From: Alkalicoccobacillus porphyridii | Lineage (GTDB): Bacteria; Bacillota; Bacilli; Bacillales; Bacillaceae_D | Assembly: GCF_007293315.1 (NCBI RefSeq) | Contig: NZ_VLXZ01000002.1 | Span: forward strand, 310,001-374,000 | DNA length: 64,000 nucleotides | Reading direction: 5' to 3' | Part shown: piece after piece, positions 17,448 to 25,869 of the stretch | How the letters are laid out: each line of letters opens with the position of its first letter | Numbering within the stretch: the stretch's first letter is position 1 | Program-made: the position numbers and the translations under genes | The notes under the pieces: model-generated | What the model was told of the DNA's origin: nothing | The model's input: the letters and a program-made list of their open reading frames with translations, nothing else | The model's database searches: none

Positions 17448-19194
17448 CCTTATTCTCCTCCTTTCCTAGCAATCGGATCGTTACTTTTAATCCATTTAGC
17501 TCACTTTTTGATAAGAACAGGCCACTTCCGTTTTCATAGAGCAATTCAATCCTTCTATGGATATTCATTAAACCGCTTAGCTCCTGCTGTTTGTCTGTGT
17601 TTTTCACTCGAAGATCCAATGACCTTATTTTCTCATCACTTAAGACATTTCCGTTGTCTTCCACCACAATCAGGACTTCATTTTGTTGATGTTGAAACGT
17701 AATTCTCAAAAAACCTTTTTGCGTCATTTTTTCTAAGATGTATTTATATGCGTTTTCTATAATTGGCTGGACAATAAGCTTTGGTACCAGCATTTGTTCA
17801 ATAGACTCAGGCAGTTCATCAAACTGAACCTGAATTCTTCTTGAGAATCGCATGTTTTGGATATCTGTATACATTCGTGCATGCTTCATTTCTTCAACTA
17901 ATGGAACTAAATTATCTTCATTTCTAGTAATAAATTTATAATATTCTCCTAGCATTTTTGTAAATGCTTCTATTCTTTCTGTGTCTTCTGTTTTAGCTAA
18001 AGAATTTATGATAAAAAAACTATTATATAAAAAATGGGGATTAATTTGAGATTGGAGCTGCTTTAGCTCTGCCTTCTGGAACATGAGCTTCTGCTTATAA
18101 TCCCGATCAATAAGCGTTTTTAACTTTACTATCATTTCGTTGTAACGATTATATATAAACCCAAATTCATCTGTTTTATTATGTTCTATCGTTTGATCGA
18201 GGTTTCCCTTCTCAATATGCTTAAACCCATCCACAAGATGTAACAATGGTTGATGAACATGTTTGTACGTAAAATAGGAATAGATAATAATTGCAATGAC
18301 CGTAAATAAACCAAATACCCATACCCAATTCCGAAAGATATTCAAAGGTTTTTTGACCATTTCATCAGGCAAATAACTAACGAGAATAAGATCACGACCC
18401 TCTGAATAGACACCGTCAAAGCGATACTCCACACCTGCCATTTCGATGACCTTAGAATCTAAATCAGATCGATCATTCACACTTGATACATATTCATGTA
18501 ACATCTCTTCAGATGCCTCACTCGATGCCCACAACACTTGCCTGTCCCCTGAAAATAAGACCGTTTCGTTTTCTTCATACATATTGATTAAATCTAGTGA
18601 ATGCACTAATTCCTCTTTATCTAATACAATTTGCAGAGAATAGAGTTCTTGACCATCAATATCTTTATTCATAATGACCGAGTTCAAGTATAAAGAGGCA
18701 TCGTTTTGATTAATAATGTACCTGCTTGTATGTTGAATATTTAGTTGATTTATTCGATAATTTTCATCATTAAAATCATCTACTCCGTTTAGCGCGGAAA
18801 TTGTTTTAGAAATAGAGGGGATATGGATGTAAATATCTTCAATATAGGGACTAGTGTTTGTAATAGAAACTAATCGATTCGTTATATAATTGATGTGTGT
18901 ATTCTTCTCTACTCCATCCATCTTATTCCATATGAGGGCGATTTGTCGTAATGCATCCTCATGAAGTAGGTCATATTTTTGTCCCTCAATCCACTCTATT
19001 TCTCTATCTAAATGCTCTAGATATGAGTGTAGCTGTATAGACGTATGTTTAGATATTTCTTCACTTGCGTTGTTGTAACTCCATATATATAAATACAATC
19101 CTAATAAAACGATGGGAAGAATGACGATATGATACATGACTAATAAGCGAACGAATAAATTCTTACGTAATGAGTGAACAGGTTCGTTGTCCAT
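17440..19194 (-). CDS. YesM-type sensor histidine kinase
   Basis: 584 aa with two membrane helices (about residues 15-35 and 280-300) around a large extracytoplasmic sensor, then HAMP, a His_kinase domain (QINPHFLYNSFFIINSL, phospho-His) and an HATPase domain (N box ENAYKYI, G box VEDNG). The start is at 19194, with GGAGG nine bases upstream. A frame open to 19389 would add 65 residues, but these derive from an intergenic repeat and are not credible protein. It overlaps the downstream response regulator. Confidence 0.93.
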   Translation of the reverse strand: MDNEPVHSLRKNLFVRLLVMYHIVILPIVLLGLYLYIWSYNNASEEISKHTSIQLHSYLEHLDREIEWIEGQKYDLLHEDALRQIALIWNKMDGVEKNTHINYITNRLVSITNTSPYIEDIYIHIPSISKTISALNGVDDFNDENYRINQLNIQHTSRYIINQNDASLYLNSVIMNKDIDGQELYSLQIVLDKEELVHSLDLINMYEENETVLFSGDRQVLWASSEASEEMLHEYVSSVNDRSDLDSKVIEMAGVEYRFDGVYSEGRDLILVSYLPDEMVKKPLNIFRNWVWVFGLFTVIAIIIYSYFTYKHVHQPLLHLVDGFKHIEKGNLDQTIEHNKTDEFGFIYNRYNEMIVKLKTLIDRDYKQKLMFQKAELKQLQSQINPHFLYNSFFIINSLAKTEDTERIEAFTKMLGEYYKFITRNEDNLVPLVEEMKHARMYTDIQNMRFSRRIQVQFDELPESIEQMLVPKLIVQPIIENAYKYILEKMTQKGFLRITFQHQQNEVLIVVEDNGNVLSDEKIRSLDLRVKNTDKQQELSGLMNIHRRIELLYENGSGLFLSKSELNGLKVTIRLLGKEENKVV

Positions 19195-19249
19195 GTTACA
19201 TTCCTCCGGCAATTCGTTGTAAAGATGGGGCCATCCCACTAGACAGTGT

Positions 19250-19423
19250 CTTAGATTATGTGTATCCGGGGATTTTAAGGATGGAGCGCGACTCCTGATA
19301 AGTTCTTCCTCGTCGCTACCAAAATAAGGGGCACTTACTTCCCGCAGGTGTTGCCCTACTATTTTGTCCGCTTGTTTTAGGCTAGACATCAGAATGACTC
19401 ATTACACAATAATAAGAACCTGA
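19250..19423. repeat. Intergenic repeat family, copy R2 (internally deleted)
   Basis: It carries the 5' block (CGTCGCTACCAAAATAAGGGG) joined directly to the 3' block (CTACTATTTTGTCCGCTTGTTTT) and the end motif ATTACACAATAATAAGAACCT (19401-19421). The 139-bp core and about 300 bases present in R3 are missing. It lies between the solute-binding protein and kinase genes, inside the operon. Confidence 0.7.
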
Positions 19424-19443
19424 TCCACTAAACCTTTTCCATA

Positions 19444-21105
19444 TCAACGTTGATGATGAACTTCGTTTAACTCGTCTGTCATTTTATCTCCGCCTATCCT
19501 CTTCCAATTCTCCACAAACTCATCAAAATTATCGATGGGAGTCCCCATGATAATACTCTTATAGGCATCCAGTTGTAGATTATATAAAATAGGGATGTAC
19601 TCAACGACTGCATCTGTTGGTGCATGAACCATTTGATCATGTAAAAGCTGATTGTTAGCTTGATAGGAATCGAGGATGGAATATGCCCCTTCTTCACCAT
19701 AAGCTAAATACCAACCCCAACCATCCATGTCATTGTTCTCTACATAATCAGTGATTTTACCCTGAATGGCTCTAGCCTCTCCCACTAACTCATCTAATGT
19801 GTCATTCCTCTGTGCCTCTTGAATATCTAAAAATGCGTGATAATTTTTCAGTGGAGGGGACTGTGAAATGGGCGCCAATTGCCATATAGGATGAGGCGTA
19901 CTGTAATATGTTTCATACTCTGCGGTCTCGCCCCAATTTTTTTCGAGATACAAATTAATCATTTTGACGAGAGCTTCAGGGTGATCAAATCCGCTTTTTA
20001 CTACCCAAAAATATTCGCTTTGATTTTTAATAGGGACATAGGGGAGTTCCTCATTACTAGAAACGATGGGGAAGGCTTTCCACTCTGCATTAGAATCAAT
20101 TTCTTTACTTCCCTGAACAAAAAATGGTGCCCATTGCTCCCCGTAGAGCATCCCTACTTCTCCATTATTGATTTGTTCTTTTATTTTTGATCCATCCTTC
20201 AAGAAAAATTCTTCATCAATCTGCCCATCTTGATACATCTGTTGGAGGACAAGCAATGCATCTTTTACTTCAGGCTGAATTCCTCCATACATTAAGTTGC
20301 CCGATTCATCCTCAAGCCAAATCGTAGGATATGCTTGATAACCTGCCATAAAACCAGTAAGGCTCATAATTGGATCCCATAAAAACTTTGAGATAGCTAA
20401 TCCAAACTGATGATCTGCATTTCCATTTTGATTTAAATCCCTATGTGTAAACGCTTTCGAAATTTCCAGTACATCATCCATTGTCTCAGGAGGCTCTAGT
20501 TCTAGCTGTTCAAGCCAATCCGTGCGAATCCAGATATACTGTGCTATATCTACAGAAGACCCTATCACAGGAATCCCCATTAATTTCTCATTAATCATTG
20601 CTGCTTCAAAAGGATTTTCCTCATCTTGTTTCATCACTTGTGTAGTTAAGGGGGTCGCATAAGTTTCGTACACTTCCGTTAAATCTTCAATGAGGTTGGC
20701 TCTTTCAAGCTCTCTTAATTGCTGCCGATTGACTCTAACAATGTCTGCTAAATCACCAGACATCAGATCGTTCGCTAGCTTTTTATGATAAACGATATCT
20801 TCCTCTACCCACTTGAATTGAACATTTATTCCTAGTACATCATAAAATAATTCCGTCCAACGATTTTCTACTAATGTATCATTGGGAAATCGATTTTCTA
20901 GCTGTCTTACATTATCAGTTGTTCCTCTAACAAAGGAGACATCTATATTTGAATCAAATTTACTTAAACCTATATCTTCGTATTTGCCACCATCTTCTAT
21001 GACGATTGGTTCGTCATCTGTGTTTTGAGTTTCAGAACACCCTAACAAAAAGCCAAAGAGCAACGTAACGCTAAAAACAATCTTGTTTCCACGCCATTTA
21101 CCCAA
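19444..21105 (-). CDS. Extracellular solute-binding lipoprotein (family 1)
   Basis: 553 aa. A TTG start at 21105 gives a short basic N-terminus, one hydrophobic segment and a lipobox (GFLLGC), and has AGGTGG five bases upstream; ATGs further upstream lack a site. The mature part is a family-1 sugar-binding fold with LTTQVMKQDEENPF, a Ca-site-like loop (DLNQNGNADHQFGL) and EQWAPFFV. It lies directly upstream of the YesM/YesN pair and downstream of the GH43 gene, and likely binds xylo-oligosaccharides. It is longer than typical sugar binders (about 430 aa), like the YtcQ/LipO group. Confidence 0.9.
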   Translation of the reverse strand: MGKWRGNKIVFSVTLLFGFLLGCSETQNTDDEPIVIEDGGKYEDIGLSKFDSNIDVSFVRGTTDNVRQLENRFPNDTLVENRWTELFYDVLGINVQFKWVEEDIVYHKKLANDLMSGDLADIVRVNRQQLRELERANLIEDLTEVYETYATPLTTQVMKQDEENPFEAAMINEKLMGIPVIGSSVDIAQYIWIRTDWLEQLELEPPETMDDVLEISKAFTHRDLNQNGNADHQFGLAISKFLWDPIMSLTGFMAGYQAYPTIWLEDESGNLMYGGIQPEVKDALLVLQQMYQDGQIDEEFFLKDGSKIKEQINNGEVGMLYGEQWAPFFVQGSKEIDSNAEWKAFPIVSSNEELPYVPIKNQSEYFWVVKSGFDHPEALVKMINLYLEKNWGETAEYETYYSTPHPIWQLAPISQSPPLKNYHAFLDIQEAQRNDTLDELVGEARAIQGKITDYVENNDMDGWGWYLAYGEEGAYSILDSYQANNQLLHDQMVHAPTDAVVEYIPILYNLQLDAYKSIIMGTPIDNFDEFVENWKRIGGDKMTDELNEVHHQR

Positions 21106-21228
21106 CGTATCCACCTCATCTTTTTTGTTACCCATGTTCCAAATACTGCCCAATCATTGATCTAGTAGTAAAAAGCCATCCCCTTTTCCTTTATAGGTAA
21201 GAATGAGAATGGCATTAATCATCATTGT

Positions 21229-22767
21229 TTACTTTTCATTGATTGAGTCTGCTGCAGTTTCGGACGTATCATATTGAAAATATTCAAATTTAGCGACACC
21301 ACCGATTTGTTCCGTTGCAAAATGATATAACCCGATTCTAACCCCCATGAAATGGGTTAGCGTGTATTTCAATTGTAGTCTTTCTCCTATTTTATTCCAT
21401 TCATTACCTTCTGATGAGTAATAAAAATCTACTGTATCCTGAAGCTGATGAAAGTTAAAATCAGCTTTTAAGACAATGGTGTTCCCATCATAAGGAATGG
21501 ATTCGATACATTTATCTGAACCGTCCTCTCCTCTGATATACAATGTAATAAACGCCTTGCCATTTGAAGAGATTTCAACTCCCACAGCCCCAAAATCGTG
21601 TTGTAACGCAACTAACCCCGCTCGATTACCTGGTATCATTTCACTAATATCTAAGCTAGTCGATGCACTACACCACGGACCCTCCGTTCGTTGTGTTAAT
21701 GTATTCCGAGCAAACTCTACACTTTTTGTGACATGCCCCGCTTCTAATGTGAGATACCCTTTATTCTTCGTTAATGACCATAGCTCATGATCAGGATTAT
21801 GATTCCACTGCCACTGAAGTGGTAAGTGCTGTTCAGCCGACTGAAAATCATCACTTATGGTTAACGGCTTCTTTTCTCCCTCTGGCAATTTGGCTTCAAA
21901 TTCTTCTGGCACCTTGCCATCAATCCCTAAAACGGGCCAATCGTCTGACCAATGCATAGGAACTAGGATAGGAACTCGCCCTACCGCTCCACGATCTTGA
22001 AATAAAACCGCATACCATTCTCTTTCTGGTGTATCCACAATACCACCCTGAGCGACGCCATTATTATAGAAATTCATATCATCATCAAGTACAATTCTAG
22101 ATTCATAAGGTCCGAATAAGCTTTCTGAACGATAACACACTTCTCTTCTTCTTTTATTTCCAACACTTGGCCATTCAATAAAAAATAAATAATAATATCC
22201 ATTCATTTTGTATGCATGGCAGCCTTCTGCACGAAGTCCCATTCCTTCTTTTTCTGTCTCAAGCAACAGTTGATTGATTCCGTTAGGCTTTAAGGCCGTG
22301 GCATCTGCAGTTAATTCTGTGATCATGATACGACCATTTCCATGAATGACATATGTGTGTTCTTCATCAAAAAAGAGACTCGGGTCATGTCTTAAGCCAT
22401 CTATCACATGCCTATCCCAGTTTCCAGATTCAATATCGTCTGTCGTATAAATATAAAACTGTTTCGTATCATTCGCCGAAAAACATACATAAAACATATG
22501 ATTGTGATAACGTAAGCTAGCTGCCCACATTCCTTTTCCGTAAATGTGTGAACCACCTTTTAATTCATGAGCGTCATTTGCTTCTAAGGTTTCATACACA
22601 TAGCTATGAAGCTCCCAGTCTCTTAAATTATTTGACTTTAATATGGGGCAGCCTGGCATAGAATGCATGCTTGTACTTACCATATAATAGGTATCTTCTA
22701 CTCGGATGACGCTAATATCAGGGACATCCGCCCATATTATTGGATTCCTTACTGTAATCGGACTCAT
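21229..22767 (-). CDS. GH43 glycoside hydrolase (beta-xylosidase/arabinofuranosidase type)
   Basis: 512 aa, no signal peptide, hence cytoplasmic. The five-bladed propeller domain opens with NPIIWADVPDISV (catalytic base Asp in this motif) and has MGLRAEGCHAYKMNGYYYLFF, whose Glu is the likely general acid. The C-terminal 190 residues form a beta-sandwich, as in beta-xylosidases of this family. It would split xylo-oligosaccharides released by the adjacent GH10 enzyme after import. The ribosome binding site GGAGGAAT precedes the ATG. The precise specificity (xylose or arabinose) is not readable. Confidence 0.92.
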   Translation of the reverse strand: MSPITVRNPIIWADVPDISVIRVEDTYYMVSTSMHSMPGCPILKSNNLRDWELHSYVYETLEANDAHELKGGSHIYGKGMWAASLRYHNHMFYVCFSANDTKQFYIYTTDDIESGNWDRHVIDGLRHDPSLFFDEEHTYVIHGNGRIMITELTADATALKPNGINQLLLETEKEGMGLRAEGCHAYKMNGYYYLFFIEWPSVGNKRRREVCYRSESLFGPYESRIVLDDDMNFYNNGVAQGGIVDTPEREWYAVLFQDRGAVGRVPILVPMHWSDDWPVLGIDGKVPEEFEAKLPEGEKKPLTISDDFQSAEQHLPLQWQWNHNPDHELWSLTKNKGYLTLEAGHVTKSVEFARNTLTQRTEGPWCSASTSLDISEMIPGNRAGLVALQHDFGAVGVEISSNGKAFITLYIRGEDGSDKCIESIPYDGNTIVLKADFNFHQLQDTVDFYYSSEGNEWNKIGERLQLKYTLTHFMGVRIGLYHFATEQIGGVAKFEYFQYDTSETAADSINEK

Positions 22768-22796
22768 TCTTATTCCTCCTACAAAACATTTCTCCT

Positions 22797-23813
22797 CTAT
22801 GAATCGTGAAGCCTCGTTAATTCCTGATATGATTGCTTTGGTGAATGATTTTCGTCAAATAAAAATGGCCAGTTTTTTCTTCCCTTTACTGGAAAATTGT
22901 CTAGCCACGTGTAATCGTCAGCTACGCCCCAGAATGTCACAGAAGTAAGATGCTTTCGATAGTCTTTAAATACTTGAAAAATCTCCTTATATCTTTCCGC
23001 TTGAAGTGTCATCATCTCTTCTGTTGGCTCTTTTAGATCTGTGCGCTTATCTTCATGAGCAAAGACGGAGATATCTAATTCTGTGATATGTAACTTCACG
23101 TCTAAGCTTGCATACTTCTCAATTGCTTCACGAATAAGATCAATGGAAGGAGAATACACATTCCAATGACCTTGGAGACCGATGCCATCAATAGGCACCC
23201 CTTGATCTAGTAATGACTTTACAAGCTTATAAATCTTATCACGCTTTTCGGGATTTACCTCGTTGTAATCATTATAAAATAACAATGCGTTTGGATCCGC
23301 TTCCCTCGCAAATTCAAATGCTTTTGCAATGAAGTCTTCCCCAATGATATCTAACCACTTAGATGGTCGTAAAAATTCTCCATCTTGATCAGAGATCGCT
23401 TCATTTACGACATCCCAAGCATAAATCTGTCCTTTGTATCGACCCATTACTGTGTTTATATGCGATTTCATTCGTTCTAATAATTGATTCCTAGTAGGTG
23501 TAGATCCATCCTCATTCTCAAAGATCCAATCAGAGGTCTGGTTATGCCAAACTAATGTATGCCCCCTTACATTTAAATTATTTTCCTTAGCAAATGACAT
23601 AATTTTATCTGCCTTCTCAAATGTGTACTCATCTTCTGTAGGATGAACACTTACAAATTTCATTTCATTCTCTGCCGTCACACTATTAAAATGATGGGTA
23701 ATAAGCCCTTCCTGCTTTTGGATGGTGAAAGGAGTGACAGCCGCTCCAATGTAAAAATCGTCAGCGAACATATCACGTAATTGTTGATGCTGTTTAATCG
23801 TCGAATGTACCAT
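22797..23813 (-). CDS. GH10 endo-1,4-beta-xylanase, cytoplasmic
   Basis: 338 aa. Both catalytic glutamates are present: acid/base in WDVVNEAI and nucleophile in HITELDIS. The substrate-binding HTLVWHNQ and the WGVADDYTWL motif near the C-terminus are also there. No signal peptide is seen, and the length fits single-domain intracellular GH10 enzymes that cut imported xylo-oligosaccharides. The ATG at 23813 is preferred (GGGGTG nine bases upstream); a 7-residue longer start has no site. A cre-like box lies about 25 bases upstream. Confidence 0.95.
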   Translation of the reverse strand: MVHSTIKQHQQLRDMFADDFYIGAAVTPFTIQKQEGLITHHFNSVTAENEMKFVSVHPTEDEYTFEKADKIMSFAKENNLNVRGHTLVWHNQTSDWIFENEDGSTPTRNQLLERMKSHINTVMGRYKGQIYAWDVVNEAISDQDGEFLRPSKWLDIIGEDFIAKAFEFAREADPNALLFYNDYNEVNPEKRDKIYKLVKSLLDQGVPIDGIGLQGHWNVYSPSIDLIREAIEKYASLDVKLHITELDISVFAHEDKRTDLKEPTEEMMTLQAERYKEIFQVFKDYRKHLTSVTFWGVADDYTWLDNFPVKGRKNWPFLFDENHSPKQSYQELTRLHDS

Positions 23814-23838
23814 ATTAAAAAACACCCCATTCATAATT

Positions 23839-23852
23839 TTAAAGCGCTTTCA
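23839..23852. promoter_or_regulatory. cre-like CcpA box upstream of the GH10 gene
   Basis: TGAAAGCGCTTTAA on the minus strand matches the cre consensus except at the penultimate C. It lies inside the operon, between permease and xylanase genes, where CcpA could block elongating polymerase or an internal promoter. Confidence 0.6.
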
Positions 23853-23931
23853 TTCCCTTGATATACTTTCTTTCTTCTTGATCCAATCTCCTGCTTTCTT
23901 TAGGGAGAATTGTATTTTAATTGTACAAACC

Positions 23932-24882
23932 TTATCCAACAACTCCTGTACGTTCAATACTTTGTACGAAGTATTTCTGAACAAATAGATACATAATGAT
24001 GAGAGGTAACATTGATAATAAGATGCCCGTATCTTGAACCATACTTAAATAAAATGGATCTGCACTTGCCGTTTCTCCACCGTCCAAAAACATCGATAAA
24101 TTATACGGTAAGGATGATAGCTGCGTAGCCATGACATTACTAGATGTTAAATAGGTTGTCGTATAGAAGCTATCATTCCATTGCCAGACAAAGGAGAATA
24201 AAATAACCGTAACAATGGCTGGGACGGCGTTCGGTAACATGATCCGAAAAAACGTTGTGCCAACTCCTGCGCCATCAATGTAAGCAGCCTCTTCAATTGC
24301 TTTAGGAATACCTCTAAAAAATTGAGTAAAGATAAAAATAAACAATCCAGCCTTTAATGAATTAGCGGTCATGGAAGTTAAAATAAATGGCCAATAAGAA
24401 TCTAATAAATTCACAGAATCCCCTGTTAATAATGGAATCAACCCGAACATACTAAATTCCCTTAAATTCATGTACATCGGTATTAATATCGTTGTAGGCG
24501 GAACTAAGATCGTTAAGATCACACCAGCAAATAATAGTTTGCTCCACCTTGATTTTAATAATCTTGCAAATGCATAGCCTGCAAGAGCACAGGAAGCAGC
24601 TGTTAATATGGTTGTTACCCCTGCTAAAAGAAATGTATTTAATAGAGTGTCCCAATAATTCATGATCGACATCGCATTCCTGAAATTCTCAAGTGTATAC
24701 GTCTCAGGAATCCAAACAACTATTGGGGAATATAAGTCACTTTGATGTTTAATGGCTGTTGAAATTTTTTGAAGGATTGGATATAGAATAATAAACGAAA
24801 GGCCAGCTATTAACACAAACCTCACAAATGACCATAGCCAATTCTTCATTCTTTCCAACGTAAACATTCGTAGTAAGGTCAA
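23932..24882 (-). CDS. Sugar ABC transporter permease (MalG/LplC type)
   Basis: About 316 aa with six predicted membrane helices. An EAA loop (EEAAYIDGAGVGTTFFRIMLPNAVP) contacts the ATPase. The start is taken as TTG at 24882, eight bases after AAGGGG; the in-frame GTG at 24891 is too close to that site. It pairs with the permease just upstream, and both probably serve one of the operon's binding proteins. No ATPase gene is present, as usual for importers that share MsmX. Confidence 0.9.
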   Translation of the reverse strand: MTLLRMFTLERMKNWLWSFVRFVLIAGLSFIILYPILQKISTAIKHQSDLYSPIVVWIPETYTLENFRNAMSIMNYWDTLLNTFLLAGVTTILTAASCALAGYAFARLLKSRWSKLLFAGVILTILVPPTTILIPMYMNLREFSMFGLIPLLTGDSVNLLDSYWPFILTSMTANSLKAGLFIFIFTQFFRGIPKAIEEAAYIDGAGVGTTFFRIMLPNAVPAIVTVILFSFVWQWNDSFYTTTYLTSSNVMATQLSSLPYNLSMFLDGGETASADPFYLSMVQDTGILLSMLPLIIMYLFVQKYFVQSIERTGVVG

Positions 24883-24954
24883 TACATTCACCCCTTCATA
24901 TTTATTCCATCAAAAGCAATCTAATGGTGCCGTAAGAAAACAGTCTGTAGTCAA

Positions 24955-25869
24955 CTACTCTTGATAAAATACCTTCTTAGAGATTAAAAACACGCTGGTG
25001 AGCAGGATAATCATAATTGAAAGAAAGTAAATCCATGCCATAGCAGAGCTTAACCCGAAGTTAAAGTTATCGAATCCGACAGACATGACCAGATCTGTGA
25101 CTGGACTTCGAGAAAAAGAATCAATAATTGTATAGACCAGGTTCACTAATATAAGTGGACTTACCATGGGTAGTGTAATCTTCCAAAATGCCTCATATCC
25201 CGTAGCTCCCTCAATTTTGGAGGCTTCATACAATTGCGGCGAAATCGTCTGAATGCCTGCTAGGAAGATGAGGATCTGCACCCCCGATTGACTTACGATT
25301 TCGTATATTCGATCAACCGCTCCTGTAAGGTAGACGACAATGTATTCATTGACGCCTGCTCTTAGCATGATTCGTTGCAGTTCAAAGGAGCCCATTACGT
25401 TTGCTAGTCCTCCAGAGGTCGCGTTCTGTTGATTAATTTCTTGTACGAGACTTGTTTGCTCTAAGCTTAAAATAACTCCTGACGCCAATATGACTGGCAG
25501 GAAAAAGATCGAACGAGCAACCGATCTCCCAAAAAACTGTTGATTTAACAACACTGCCAAGAACAAGCTGAATATGAGAATAAGTGGTACATTAATGACA
25601 ATGTTCATAATCGATTCTAACAATTGACGATTAAAGCTGGAATTAACCGTCAACGCTTCAATAAAATTAGAAAATCCGATATACGTTACTTGAATTCCTT
25701 CAGAGCTAGCTTCGATATTACTTAAGCTGTATCGCAAAGAATTCACTAATGGAACCATGAAGAAGAATACAAATCCAAGCAACCAAGGTGCAACAAATAG
25801 AATACCCCACAATCTCTTTTGACCTTCATACGTTTGAAATGACAAACCTGCTTTTTTTAAGGTATTCAT
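24955..25869 (-). CDS. Sugar ABC transporter permease (MalF/LplB type)
   Basis: 304 aa, six membrane helices, with the EAA loop YEASKIEGATGYEAFWKITLPMVSP. GGAGGTGAT lies upstream of the ATG, within the last codons of the DUF5696-type gene, so the two are translationally linked. It forms a heterodimer with the downstream permease. The extracytoplasmic loop between helices 2 and 3 is longer than in simple MalF-like sugar permeases of this class. Confidence 0.9.
   Translation of the reverse strand: MNTLKKAGLSFQTYEGQKRLWGILFVAPWLLGFVFFFMVPLVNSLRYSLSNIEASSEGIQVTYIGFSNFIEALTVNSSFNRQLLESIMNIVINVPLILIFSLFLAVLLNQQFFGRSVARSIFFLPVILASGVILSLEQTSLVQEINQQNATSGGLANVMGSFELQRIMLRAGVNEYIVVYLTGAVDRIYEIVSQSGVQILIFLAGIQTISPQLYEASKIEGATGYEAFWKITLPMVSPLILVNLVYTIIDSFSRSPVTDLVMSVGFDNFNFGLSSAMAWIYFLSIMIILLTSVFLISKKVFYQE

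Noticed and set aside
19195-19389. 65-residue N-terminal extension of the YesM-type kinase
   Set aside because: It is translated repeat R2; a GGAGG site and a proper membrane-helix N-terminus mark the ATG at 19194.
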